A DNA stretch of 64,000 nucleotides, from contig NC_051105.1 of assembly GCF_901709675.1 (NCBI RefSeq), positions 6,253,104 to 6,317,103 on the forward strand, read 5' to 3'. Positions 51,501 to 61,260 of the stretch are shown in pieces; position 1 is the first letter of the stretch, and every line of letters starts with the position of its first letter. Source of the DNA: Syngnathus acus. Its lineage: Eukaryota; Chordata; Actinopteri; Syngnathiformes; Syngnathidae. The notes under the pieces are model-generated. The model did no database searches. It saw only the letters and a list, made by a program, of their open reading frames with translations, and had not been told where the DNA came from. Made by a program: the position numbers and the translations under genes.

Positions 51501-54500
51501 GTGTAAAGAAGCAAATATCTGCAGGGCCACCGTGTGTAAAAGCAGGAAGTCATTTCATTCCAGTGAGGATACAGAGCAGTCGCCACTTTTTCCACATTGA
51601 GGCGGAAGACTAAATCAAACAATAGTCTGCATCATCTCCGCCTAGGGCTTACAGTACAAAAGAATAACTCCCTTAAAGGCAGTCCCTTAAAATGCAGCAA
51701 TCAGTCCAAGTCAAACTAAAATAGCGGCTGACGACTACAGCAGCACGACAGTATCCTGTTTTCTATACATCATAGCTTGTTTAGTCGATCTTGTCCAATT
51801 CCTTTGGCAACATGATGAACGGCCGTTCCATGTATCCAGCTTCAGAGAGTTCTGTCTGGAATTCACAAGCGTATAAATAAATCCCCACGCTACTCATTCG
51901 GCCCTGATGCGTCAATTTATTTGGAATGCAATGTGAAAAGGACACGGGTTTGTAAATCCCTCATGAAAAGCTATAGACTCTTTAGCATTCTATGAGGCCG
52001 AGTGGTGAAATTAATGGCATTTCTCATGAGGAATGTTGTTTCTGTTACCTCCCCATCCTTTACGACCTCACCCCAATGTCGGCGGATGTCTTGAGATAGT
52101 GTGCAATGAATGAAATAAAAGCAGCTGGGTCAACAGCGCTCTTTTTCTCACGGTCACTTATGCCTCTCTCGCTTTGCCTTTTTTTTTTAAATTTCATTTT
52201 CATGGCTTTGCGATGTTGCAAGCGCCTCGCTCATTTAAATGTGTGATGTTAATACGGCAGCTGTATAAACTGCTCATCTCCCAGGGCAAATGACTCATTA
52301 GAATCGTGATGTGATGCGCGTACGATTAACGATAACATCCCTCATGACTGATTTGATTTTGGCGTCGATTTGGAGGAACGCCACCAAACTATTTCCGCTT
52401 TCCTCTTTGAGCTAAGCACTTTTTTAGCTTGTAAAACTAGTGATTGTAATAAAAATACTCAGGTTGTCAGAGGTCAGCCTTGATGTCACCAACGGCTCCT
52501 GTAACGCTGCTCATGGTGATGCTTGAGTGACAGAGTTGACAAAGTGCCCCTTTGAGATGGATGCTTTGCTTTTAACATGAAACCACGCCAAAGAGTATAA
52601 ACAGTGCTTGCGTGAGACCCCCCTAGTTGTCATTGGATCAAACGTAAAAGATCTTAGAGGAGGCTAAGTTGATCGTTTGAACTGCGATGGGTGACACAAG
52701 ACTTTGCTAAAGAAAGAAACGGAGTGTCTTAAACCTGTCAGGATTGCAAAAAAGAATGTTTTGGGACAACAGGAATTCCATTCCAAAGAATCTTGAAAGT
52801 AAAAGAATAGCATGCTAAGTGCTGAGTAAAGATGGAGGATTTGACAAAATGTCCGAGATTGAGTAAAAGTTAAATAAACCAGTGATAAATAGATCTGCGA
52901 TTGGGGCAAAAACACGCTTAGCACAGGACAGGAATGTCTTTGTGTAATTGTGTGTATTTTCACCACCTCCTTCATTTATGAACAATTTGTCTGTTCGCGG
53001 CTTGCCAGGACAACAGCTTACATGTGTTCCACTAATGATGTGTCTTACAAAACGGAACGGCTTTATGTGAAACAACTGTTGAGTCACGAGACACGTCACA
53101 TCTGTAAAGGAAACACGGTGTCTTGATACATCAGTGTGGGTGTGGAATACTCCCCATGCTAGCTGACGCTGACAAGCATGCTTACACACTGATTTAACAG
53201 TGGAAATACTTTTCTTCAGGATGCTCAGATAAAAGTAACTACATAGAGTTATTCCCGAAGTGGACATTGGTTAATTATTTAGGTTGGCTTTTTATCGTTT
53301 CTGCTACATATTTAACCCCAACATTCTCGGGTTCTCCGATGTGGCAAATGATTTGAAAACAAAAATGGCATTTTTACAACTGGTCTCATGTTTTAGCAGT
53401 AGTGCATTTTTAAAATGATCCGTGCTCAAATGGACCTTCTAAAACAAAAACTAATTGTTATCCCCAGCCTGTTCGTAGTTACTATCTAAAAATAACTTTT
53501 CGTTTTGAAACTTCATTTCAATATCCGTGAATGAATGAATAAAAGAATGATTAATGTTGACGGCTGGAGCAATGCCTGTCAGTGGCAATGTTGCCTCAGT
53601 GCATATATTAAACAGTAGATTGAAGCTGCTTCATTCAAAATGACTAAAAAGGAGAACGACGTGTCAAGTGGGAATGTTTTCTGTTTGTCTTTGTCCAGCA
53701 ACAATACCTCGACACAACTCACTCAGATCTACTCTGTAAACAAACACCTTAAAAAGAAGTCAAACGCAAGTCAGGCTGAACAGGCAAAATGCCAAACAGA
53801 GCCATGTTTGTGTTGGATTTGCTATTCTAGCTGAGGCATATCTTGATTTTACACCAGATCTCCCAAAGGCTTTTATTACACTGATAAGGAACTTTTTGAA
53901 AGACATCCCTTTCACCATGGCTTTTTAATTCCAAATTCTACATCCTGCCACTTCACCATCAACTTCCTGTTGAAATGCCAATCTGTCAAACCAGCCCTGA
54001 AATTACATGTGCGCAAACGGAAAAACAAAAGGAGTTTGTCACTCAATTGAAAACTGGGCCAAGGCCTGGTGGTTGAATAAGATATTGGATGGATACTCTA
54101 TGAAGATGTTTGAAGATTGAGCTCGGTCGCAGGAAACCCAACACGAAGTCGCCATTTTGTTTCACACAGAACCTCTGTGTGTTTACACACAATAACACAG
54201 GCTGTTAGAATTATGATGACGAGAGCCTGGGGTCTGGTATGATGTATAAAATACTTGTCAGACAATGAAAAATTGAGAATTACAAGCATTTTTTCCTTGG
54301 AATCCAGCTGTTTTACAGCCATACAGAAAAGGACCACCAACTGACCGAGTGATTGTGCTCTGAGGAATGGCGTCACCATTTAAATATTTATCTATGGAGT
54401 CAATGTCCATAAACATATCCAAAGCCAAATGTGTTCATATATTTTGAACTGGAATTTCTTATGCTGTGAACACAGATGGTCACTGGTAACCCAAAGTCCC

Positions 54501-57500
54501 TGGGTCCATTCTGTGACTATCCTATTCTCTCTCGCATCTTCTCTTCTGAGACCTCCATCCTCTTCATCATTGTACACATGCTGTGCTCTTTTACTTGGTG
54601 TAGTAATGATGCGGCAGCTCTTGTTTGAAGCTTAGTGTCACCAGGACCATGGATATGTTCAGGAACTTGACCAAGCTTGCAGAAGATGTTGTTGACTATA
54701 ACGGTTTCATCCCCCGGGGTTTCAAAAAAACATTATGGGAACTGCTTTCACAGGAACTTGTGTCCTGTTGGTCTCATATTAGTTTGTGATTTATTGGCAT
54801 TTAAATTGAACTAAATTTGGGGGTGGTGAAAAGGAGTTCTCGAGACACAAAGAGCAGGTCACATTGCAAAGAGTAGGTCATAACACGGGAAGGCAGCATG
54901 TTCTTCAGTTGAAGAAACAGCGTGGAGTACCACTAACTCCCGCTGTGCTCCTCTGGCAAGGCTCCATTATAAACACAGTTTTCATTTCTGCCCTTTTGCC
55001 TGACACAGCTGGACCTTGCCCCCCACTCCTCCAGGTCATACCCAGACTCGACTTCATTTCCCAAGTTGACCATGCTCCTAATCAACACTTCCTGCTGTTA
55101 GCCTGAGCTAAATGGAAATGGGATTGGATCCAATCTAAATCTATTCTGGAACTCAGCAATCATGTTGACCTGTCAGATGATGTTTGGGGAAAAAAGATCC
55201 CTGCTCAATCCTGCAATCAGACGTCGAGTAATGTCCAAATGGGACGATCTGGAAGTGTTTACAGATGAATGAAGATGTGAGATAACGCCATCCGAAGTTG
55301 AACACAATTTATTTGTTTGAATTTTGACGCAAGTTTTTTTGTTTGTTTTCATTGTTTTACCAGGCAAGCCAATTGAGAACACTTTCTCATTTACAAAGTT
55401 TCCCAGAAGCAACAATGGGAACAGAAAATGAGAAAGAAAAGAATCTCCATTTAAAAGACAATTGTAAACGGTGCTACTGCAGAACATCTTTTGCCATTTT
55501 AGCCAATCAGAAACCTGTAGTAAGCAAAAAAAAAAAAAAAAAAAAAGCTAATTTAGAAAAATGCTTTAAGGTGGATGCCTCTCATATGGAGGAAGACCTT
55601 TTACAGTGTGGACACAAATCATCTTGAAAGCCGATTTTACATACAACGTCGTCACGCCCTCTACAGGCTGAGCTAAATGCCAACGAATCCATTCATTATG
55701 CGAGCACCTTTTGAACCAAGCACTACATCACTTAATCAATAAAACACACATGACGGGAACAGAGTTGAAATGTGACCAAGGGAAGACTCAGGTCAAGAGA
55801 GGACAAGTCGCCGAGCGTCCTTTAGAGAGATAAATGAGCACACGGGCACACGAGACAACCGTGAGAGTAATAAGTGGCGTTGTAAGGCTATAAAAGGAAG
55901 TAACGCAGTGACCGTTGGGTGGGATGACTGATTGGACTCACTGAGGATTATTTGGGATTCTCTCATTGTGCTCTGTCGGGACCAATGCCTCCTTCTATTT
56001 ATTTATCATTGAAGACTTCATGTAAGGATTTTCCAGATACTGTTCAGCCACAAATCAGCAGCTGGGTTTTACTACTTGTGGTTGCACATAAAATAATTAT
56101 GAGTGGTTGGATGGATGTCATTAGGTGCAACTGTACAAGCAAATGAATGGAGGAATTTGTGTTAATTTAACCGTATGTTTGTGCTTGTCATTGTAGTGGG
56201 CCGAGAACTACGCTGCAATTCTGCGGATTATATTCCAAATGAAAACATGAAGAAAAAGGTATCAATTGAAAGATTTACTTTACAGAAAGTGAAAATGTTC
56301 AAGAAAATTGTCTCCATTTCAAACTCACATTTATTATTAGCTAAAAAATTGCTTGAAAATGTTGCTTTCCCATGATTCACTTAACTAATATTTCCCCGTA
56401 TCCAAGTGAGCAATGTTTCCGAGAGCTGCTTCACATCTGTGTTGTGTGGAGTCAACCATTTCCTCACACCTGCCAACCGCTGTTGTAGTCATCAACTGTC
56501 CAAGCTGAGCGCTTGTAATTGTTTACAGATTTTGCCACATTATGGGTTTAAATTAATCACTGCAATCTTTCAATTCCTTGCACCAAGCAGCATACCATGC
56601 CCAATTGTGGCTATTCAATTGGAATTTGTTGCCACTTTACAAAATCCAAACATCTACTGTATAGGTCAGAAAATGTTCATGCACTTGACTAGAAATCACA
56701 ACTGGTTTTGAAAAATAAGCTAGAACACAAAACAGATCTTTTTAATGACTATACTATGATGATTCAGTGGAGCATTTGTAAAGGCTGAAGGGTCGGAACA
56801 CTCTTCCGGTCACAAGATGGAAACTAAATCAAATTGTGCTTCACCTGACCACACCTGATTTGCCTTAATAAAAAAAAAAAAAACACCCCCAGTCAACAAA
56901 TGGTTAACACCATGACTCGTATGAGGTCGCCAAAATATGTGAGGACCAGCAGGGCTGTAAAGGCACTCTGACACATTGAACTCCACCCTCCTTCCTTTTC
57001 CTGTTTAGAGACCTTCTGTGGATAATCTATGTTGTCGTCACACAATGCTCAGCTCAGGATGTTCCCCATAAAATTGACATTTAACCCAGATAAACACATC
57101 ACACTTCATGCACGTGTGAAAAGGAAAAGCAGACAAATGTACAGTGCAAGTTCAGGAATTAGACCCTGACTGCAATTTTGCTTTATCTGCCTCACTTGTG
57201 TTCATGGATGTGTATTATCAATACACACAAGAACGAGCAGCATTGCCCGTTTCTTTTAAAATGACACTGCCCATGTTTAATGAGATTTTAACTTAACCCG
57301 AGAGCCAGCAGATCTGAAAGCAATCATGATAAGGTCTCACAATTGTGCAGGATATAACTTCTTGAGGCAACAAAAGGCCTCTCGAGCACATGCCCATTCA
57401 TCGATAACACCGACACTGTCATCAACCTATGAAGGTGACCACCACCTCTCTTCACTCTCTCGCACGACCACACGTGTCTTTTGGCTTCCTGCCGCATAGC

Positions 57501-60500
57501 ACAATGGGCTCTTCCCTCAATTGTTACGCTTGACTTTCTGTATCACTGAAACTATTTGGCCAGGCGTTACATTCACCAGTTTCCCTCGCTTTATCGCAGG
57601 CAGACATCTTCCTCTCGATTCAGTCGCATAAAACAATCACGTTCGGGAGGTCGCTCACGTGTCAGACGTGACCCCCTTTCATATCGCACGCCACATTTTC
57701 ACATCAAAAAGTGATTTGTAGTCGCGCAGTTGGCTGAATGTTGAAAAAAAGAAGCCTTCGCTTTGAGATTGACTGCACTGATTGGTTGACGGATGGGGGG
57801 AAAAAAGAACAATCAAATAATTGATTGATTAATATGTAATCATTTTAACGCTATGGAAATTGTGTTATCTTTATTGACAATATTTCAAGTTTTGACAGCA
57901 AACTAGTTGAGAGTGACTCAACACTGCCTCTGCTGGGAGCATCCAAGTACTGGACCCCATTGTTCTAAGGCTGGTGTCATATTCTGTTCAATGAAAATCA
58001 GAAATAAATGTTAAATGGGCGGGAACTTTTAGAACTGGTGTTCATCAGTAATCATAAAACAACTTTTTTATGAGTCAGTGAGAAAACTTCAATGCAATGT
58101 CAGCTTGCTCCGATTGTTTGGAACATTCATTGTTGTTGCCCAAATGCGGCAAACCACAAAAATTTTATTTATTTTCATTATTCTTGCTCCTTGATACTGT
58201 TCAAGATCTGCTTAGATCTCATGCAAACATTGCGACCATGTTAATTTACAAACAATAACAACATAAGAGCAAAACAAGCTGTCTGACCACACGGCCCGAC
58301 CACATCCCTTAGTTTTAGCACGGTGGATTATTGCTAAAGCAGCATTTCTGTTTAAGTTCTTAATCATCCCACATTCGATCAAGTTTGAATGTGTATTTAA
58401 AACACACCACCGGGACCCCTAAATACAACGCAGACCACAACAATCAATTAGTGACATGTTAACTGGCAAAGCAGATGCTGTAGCTCGGCTGCCAGGTACG
58501 GTAGGAAATCTGCAGCACGAATCGCTTCTTCCTCCGACACAGATCCCATTCCCAAAACATCCGCTGCCAGAAGCCCGCCGACCCACCCACTCATTCCATC
58601 TCGCTCCAAAACATCTTGAAATATCTTCTCAAACGCACGTGAATAAAAGGTTCTGATTTGATACATCCTGTTAGCGTTTATCGTCTCGAGAGTTTTCCTT
58701 TCTCCATCTGATGAGGGAGGTTCTGCGTGTGTTTTTGCTCCATTAACTCAGTGGGTCCAGCTTTGCTTTCTTAAATAGTCAGATGAGCCAGCGTTACATT
58801 TCCAGATCTTAATTGTGAACAAGATAGATTTTTCCCTGTTTGTTTATAGAGCGAGAATTTGGCTAATGCAGCGTAAAGAGAGCTGATCAATCTTAAACGG
58901 GAAACATCTTGAGCGGGTTATTCCCCATAGAGAAGCAGGGGAACCCCGATGTAAAACATCACATGGATGGTGGGAAAAAGTCGTGACGCGGAGGTGGGGA
59001 TCTGGTTGAGAGATTCAGAAACCTCCCGTGGGTGGGGTTGGGATATGAAATTGAACAGAAACATATGTTGCAATGTGCAGCAGAGATGAGAAACATCACA
59101 GAGATGCATTAGTAGTTGGTGACAGTTGCATTCGTAAACAGACTTATTCCGTAAGTCCTTTTTTTAGTGATCTGTTTAATGGTAAATTGGCCTAAAAACA
59201 GAACCCAAACTAAAATGAGCTCACTGTCCTTCTTAGTACAGTCTTGGAGCATCACAATAAAGAGAGGACCTGTGCTGTGTCACATGCTTTTAAATCTGAT
59301 TTAAAAAAGCACAAGACAAAGGGCGCCTTTCTTATGTGAAGTAAACCTTCATCTTCATGTGAAACTATGTGTACTTATCGTCAAATCTTGGGAAATCAGG
59401 ATATTTTCAAGTTTGGATTTTTTCCCCTGCATAGTATTGCAATGTATTTAAAAATTCCCCTCTCGCATAATATTATGACTTTATTATATAAAAAAAGACA
59501 ATTTTGGGAATACAATGAAAATGTGATTTTCTTATAATGTTCCCACCATGTTGATGGAAAATAAATTCTATAAATTCATTACTTTAAAATTCCCCTCTCG
59601 CATAATATTATGACTTTATTATATAAAAAAAGACAATTTTGGGAATACAATGAAAATGTGATTTTCTTATAATGTTCCCACCATGTTGATGGAAAATCAA
59701 TTCTATAAATTCATTACTTTAAAATTATTTTTCTCCCACATTTTCCTTTTTTCTGTATCAATGTTTCTTTCCCATGATTATAAAAGTTAATGTGTAATTA
59801 CTTTTACTATTTTCCCTTCAGAATATTTCAACTCCTTTTTTTATTTGTATAATTGTATTTTCATAAAGCCATTTCCCCCCCTCATCTTATTCCACCTATA
59901 TTCTGTAAATAATGGTTCCCAACTCCCAACTTATATGCAAAATGTTATTTATTTAATATTTATTAACTTATTCATTCATTTTTAAACTTATTTACTTTTT
60001 AATTTTTTAAAATTGTTTCCTTTATAATATTTGTGACTATCAGGCTTAAAAAAGATTATTTTGTTTTTGCAAAACATGTTTTTTTCACACCATACTGCAA
60101 CTACATTCTGATAAATTACAAGAATACGTCTCGAAAAATCATCTTCAAAAATATTTTTGATCATAAAATATGCAATTAACACTTTGTGTCGACTCTCTCC
60201 ATGAGTCTTTACTACATTTATTGTAGGCTACAGATATCAATTGCACGGCATTAGAGGTATGCCAAGGCCAAACCCCTCTTGGCTTGGAGATCCTCCCCAC
60301 GCGTGACACTCCCACTCTTTGCACACTCCATCCACTCTACACGTGCCCACACGCACAAACCTACTTTAAGAACACGGTTAAACTTTCAAACACAAACTTT
60401 TGCATCCCACATATTGACTCAACACTCGTGATACAAATAATAGTCTTAATCAACCACCCGTGGGGTAAACAAAAACACTTACCGCGTGCGCTCCCGAGAC

Positions 60501-60636
60501 AAGGACGGCCACGCAGGCGCACAGCAGCAGCAACCTGTAAAATGAATTGATGATGAGGAAGATGAAATCGGATTGAGACTTATTAAGGTGATCCTTTTGC
60601 TCACCTGAGATGCGTCACGTCTCTGTTGTGATGCAT
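29584..60636 (-). CDS. col4a2: Collagen type IV alpha-2 chain
   Basis: I placed 47 coding exons in a continuous phase chain totalling 5010 nt (1669 aa plus stop; human COL4A2 has 1712). Exon 1 (60605-60636) and exon 2 (60483-60534) give a 28-residue signal peptide ending VLVSGAHA. Exon 3 (50333-50413) is the 7S segment with [18 protein letters not shown]. Exons 4-44 (40123 down to 30815) encode Gly-X-Y repeats with interruptions. Exons 45-47 (30316-30507, 29948-30234, 29584-29838) encode the NC1 domain with [32 protein letters not shown] and [10 protein letters not shown] at the end, which identify alpha-2. It assembles as (alpha1)2(alpha2) heterotrimers into basement-membrane networks. It is head to head with col4a1. 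Introns 2 and 3 are each about 10 kb; the others are short. Confidence 0.98.
30815..40123 (-). other. col4a2 triple-helical exon block (exons 4-44)
   Basis: Exons in transcript order: 39989-40123, 39858-39902, 39675-39791, 39528-39596, 39408-39443, 39238-39291, 39116-39151, 38986-39024, 38542-38613, 38411-38455, 38282-38329, 38158-38193, 38037-38081, 37671-37731, 37462-37575, 36911-37060, 36762-36833, 36522-36673, 36387-36459, 36114-36220, 35849-36032, 35435-35479, 35092-35166, 34915-35013, 34604-34825, 34301-34462, 34062-34232, 33827-33970, 33611-33736, 33348-33529, 33145-33208, 32987-33061, 32780-32887, 32576-32683, 32414-32485, 32168-32293, 31961-32077, 31594-31755, 31383-31481, 31154-31300, 30815-30931. 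All keep Gly-X-Y register apart from interruptions such as [20 protein letters not shown] and a two-cysteine segment (GGCSPAG, then PCGTF) that correspond in position to flexible sites of the family. Confidence 0.92.
36270..36360. repeat. Dispersed repeat copy B
   Basis: Contains GTTGATTATGTGGAACTGGT, TTAATCGTGTCTTAAAG and GAGACAACATT, matching the copy near 21530-21610 in naxd intron 1. It occupies the short col4a2 intron between exons 36387-36459 and 36114-36220. Confidence 0.6.
40263..40276 (-). promoter_or_regulatory. CTCF-like motif, reverse orientation
   Basis: CCATCTAGTGGTCA resembles the reverse complement of the CTCF core (CCCTCTAGTGGC type). It lies 870 bp from the stronger plus-oriented motif. 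Low information content makes it a weak call. Confidence 0.3.
41134..41153 (+). promoter_or_regulatory. CTCF-like motif
   Basis: The sequence CCACCACAAGGGGGCGCCAT fits the vertebrate CTCF core CCACNAGGGGGCGC closely. It is in col4a2 intron 3. Binding is inferred only. Confidence 0.5.
41236..41285. repeat. Fragment of a common fish interspersed repeat
   Basis: TTCATCCATCCATTATCT followed by TTAGCGGCGATCCACATTAG matches the start of a widespread teleost repeat that begins CATCCATTTTCT and continues with a CGCTTATCCTCATTAGGG-like stretch. Only the first 50 bp remain. Confidence 0.5.
43211..43224 (-). promoter_or_regulatory. CTCF-like motif, reverse orientation
   Basis: CCATCTAGTGGCCA resembles the reverse complement of the CTCF core and nearly duplicates the motif at 40263. 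Both could instead derive from a shared dispersed repeat. Confidence 0.3.
45021..45327. mobile_element. TA-flanked MITE with 30-bp terminal inverted repeats (Tc1/mariner-like)
   Basis: The left end CCGTATTTTCCGCACTATAA, followed by GGCGCACC, is the exact reverse complement of the right end, and both ends are flanked by TA (45019-45020 and 45328-45329). Inside are two tandem 65-bp units starting ATAAGGCGCACCGGATTATA at 45037 and 45102, plus a partial third. At 45181-45213 there is a segment with TTTGGCCCGCGGGCTGGACT that looks like a hAT terminus. There is no coding capacity. It lies in col4a2 intron 3. Confidence 0.92.
46400..46505. repeat. Dispersed fish repeat remnant
   Basis: Contains GGCGGGCATTTTGCCACCTG, GTCGACTGAAAATGACATCA and CCAACCAATCACTGCTTAGC, words I associate with a repeat common in teleost genomes. 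Termini and family are not determined. Confidence 0.45.
47327..47466. repeat. Decayed copy of a common fish interspersed repeat
   Basis: ATGCTTGTCCTCACTATGAT, GGTGAGCTGGAACCTC, GCAGGGTTACACCCTGGACT and GGTCGCTAGCCAATCACAGG appear in the order of a widespread teleost element. It belongs to the same family as the fragment at 41236. It is non-coding. Confidence 0.65.
50333..50413 (-). other. col4a2 7S-domain exon
   Basis: This 81-bp phase-0 exon (27 codons) encodes [20 protein letters not shown] after GGKKHSG. The cysteine-rich cluster forms the N-terminal 7S tetramer contacts of collagen IV. It is isolated by 10-kb introns on both sides. Confidence 0.95.
50414..60482 (-). other. col4a2 intron 2 (10.1 kb)
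   Basis: The intron lies between the signal-peptide exon and the 7S exon. It contains a perfect-looking 135-bp tandem duplication (59451-59720), a 22-base A-run near 55526, and scattered transcription-factor-like words (for example the AP-1 site TGACTCA near 52290). No exon was recognised. Confidence 0.85.
59451..59720. repeat. Two-copy 135-bp tandem duplication
   Basis: The block beginning AAAATTCCCCTCTCGCATAA at 59451 recurs at 59586 with one visible mismatch (GGAAAATAAATT versus GGAAAATCAATT). The near identity implies a very recent duplication or gene conversion. It is AT-rich and non-coding. Confidence 0.97.
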
Positions 60637-61188
60637 AGTTCCACAAACAGCTCCGCGTCACGCAGCTCTTAAAACATGACTATTAAGAAGAGAATAAAAC
60701 TGAACAAAAATCAGCTATATCACAAATAGTTAGATCTTTTTCTTTTTTACAGAGTTACACTGGATTCATTGAAAGAATGTACTAACTCGCACTCACCCGA
60801 ACTTTACGCGTGACGCAGCGATAAGACGTTCCACGGTCAAAACTTTCTGGATAATTCTCCTAAAAAGCCAAGCAAAGTGTGCCGAGTGGATCCTCTCCTT
60901 ACGCCGAAACGTCCAAAGTGTTTGCACTAGTCGTGTTCGTTCACATGATGGGCGAGGGTTGTCGTTAGTGGGTGGAGAGGGGTTTGGTTTTTTTGGTTGG
61001 AGAGGTGTGGTGTGGCTCAAGCACCAAAACTAAACCCACTCGCGTTGATCAGAACTTCATATCGTTTCAGGACGCAACATGCAGGCCAACGTGCAGAGCT
61101 CGCTCCGCCGCTGAGAAAGTAGAAACAGAGGCCGACACTCAGGTGCTTGTTTGCGGACACGCGAAAGTTGGTGCGCACCGCAGGAGAG
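60637..61188. promoter_or_regulatory. Bidirectional col4a2/col4a1 promoter
   Basis: Only 552 bp separate the two start codons, which point away from each other. On the col4a2 side a donor (GTGAGT, minus, 60791-60796) and an acceptor near 60668 suggest a spliced non-coding first exon. That would shrink the shared promoter to roughly 60850-61150. A purine/GT-rich tract at 60970-61017 reads on the minus strand as CACACC and CCCCTCTCCACCC boxes, reminiscent of the CTC-box and Sp/KLF sites known from the mammalian promoter. No TATA box is seen. Confidence 0.8.
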
Positions 61189-61260
61189 ATGCTGCTCCCC
61201 GCCGCCACAATCCTGCTCCTGCTGGCTGTCTCGTCAAGCGTGGACCATGCCACGGCTGAG
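61189..61260 (+). CDS. col4a1: Collagen type IV alpha-1 chain, first coding exon (signal peptide)
   Basis: This 72-bp exon encodes 24 residues starting MLLPAATILLLLAVSSSVDH, a typical secretory signal, then ends at a GTGAGT donor in phase 0. Identity rests on its head-to-head position with col4a2, since the coding sequence itself is only a signal peptide. The remaining exons lie right of the window. Confidence 0.88.

Noticed and set aside
29584-60636. Possibility that the minus-strand collagen is COL4A1 rather than COL4A2
   Set aside because: NC1 wording ([26 protein letters not shown] end) and the 7S motif [11 protein letters not shown] are alpha-2 type, and its neighbour rab20 matches the human COL4A2 side.
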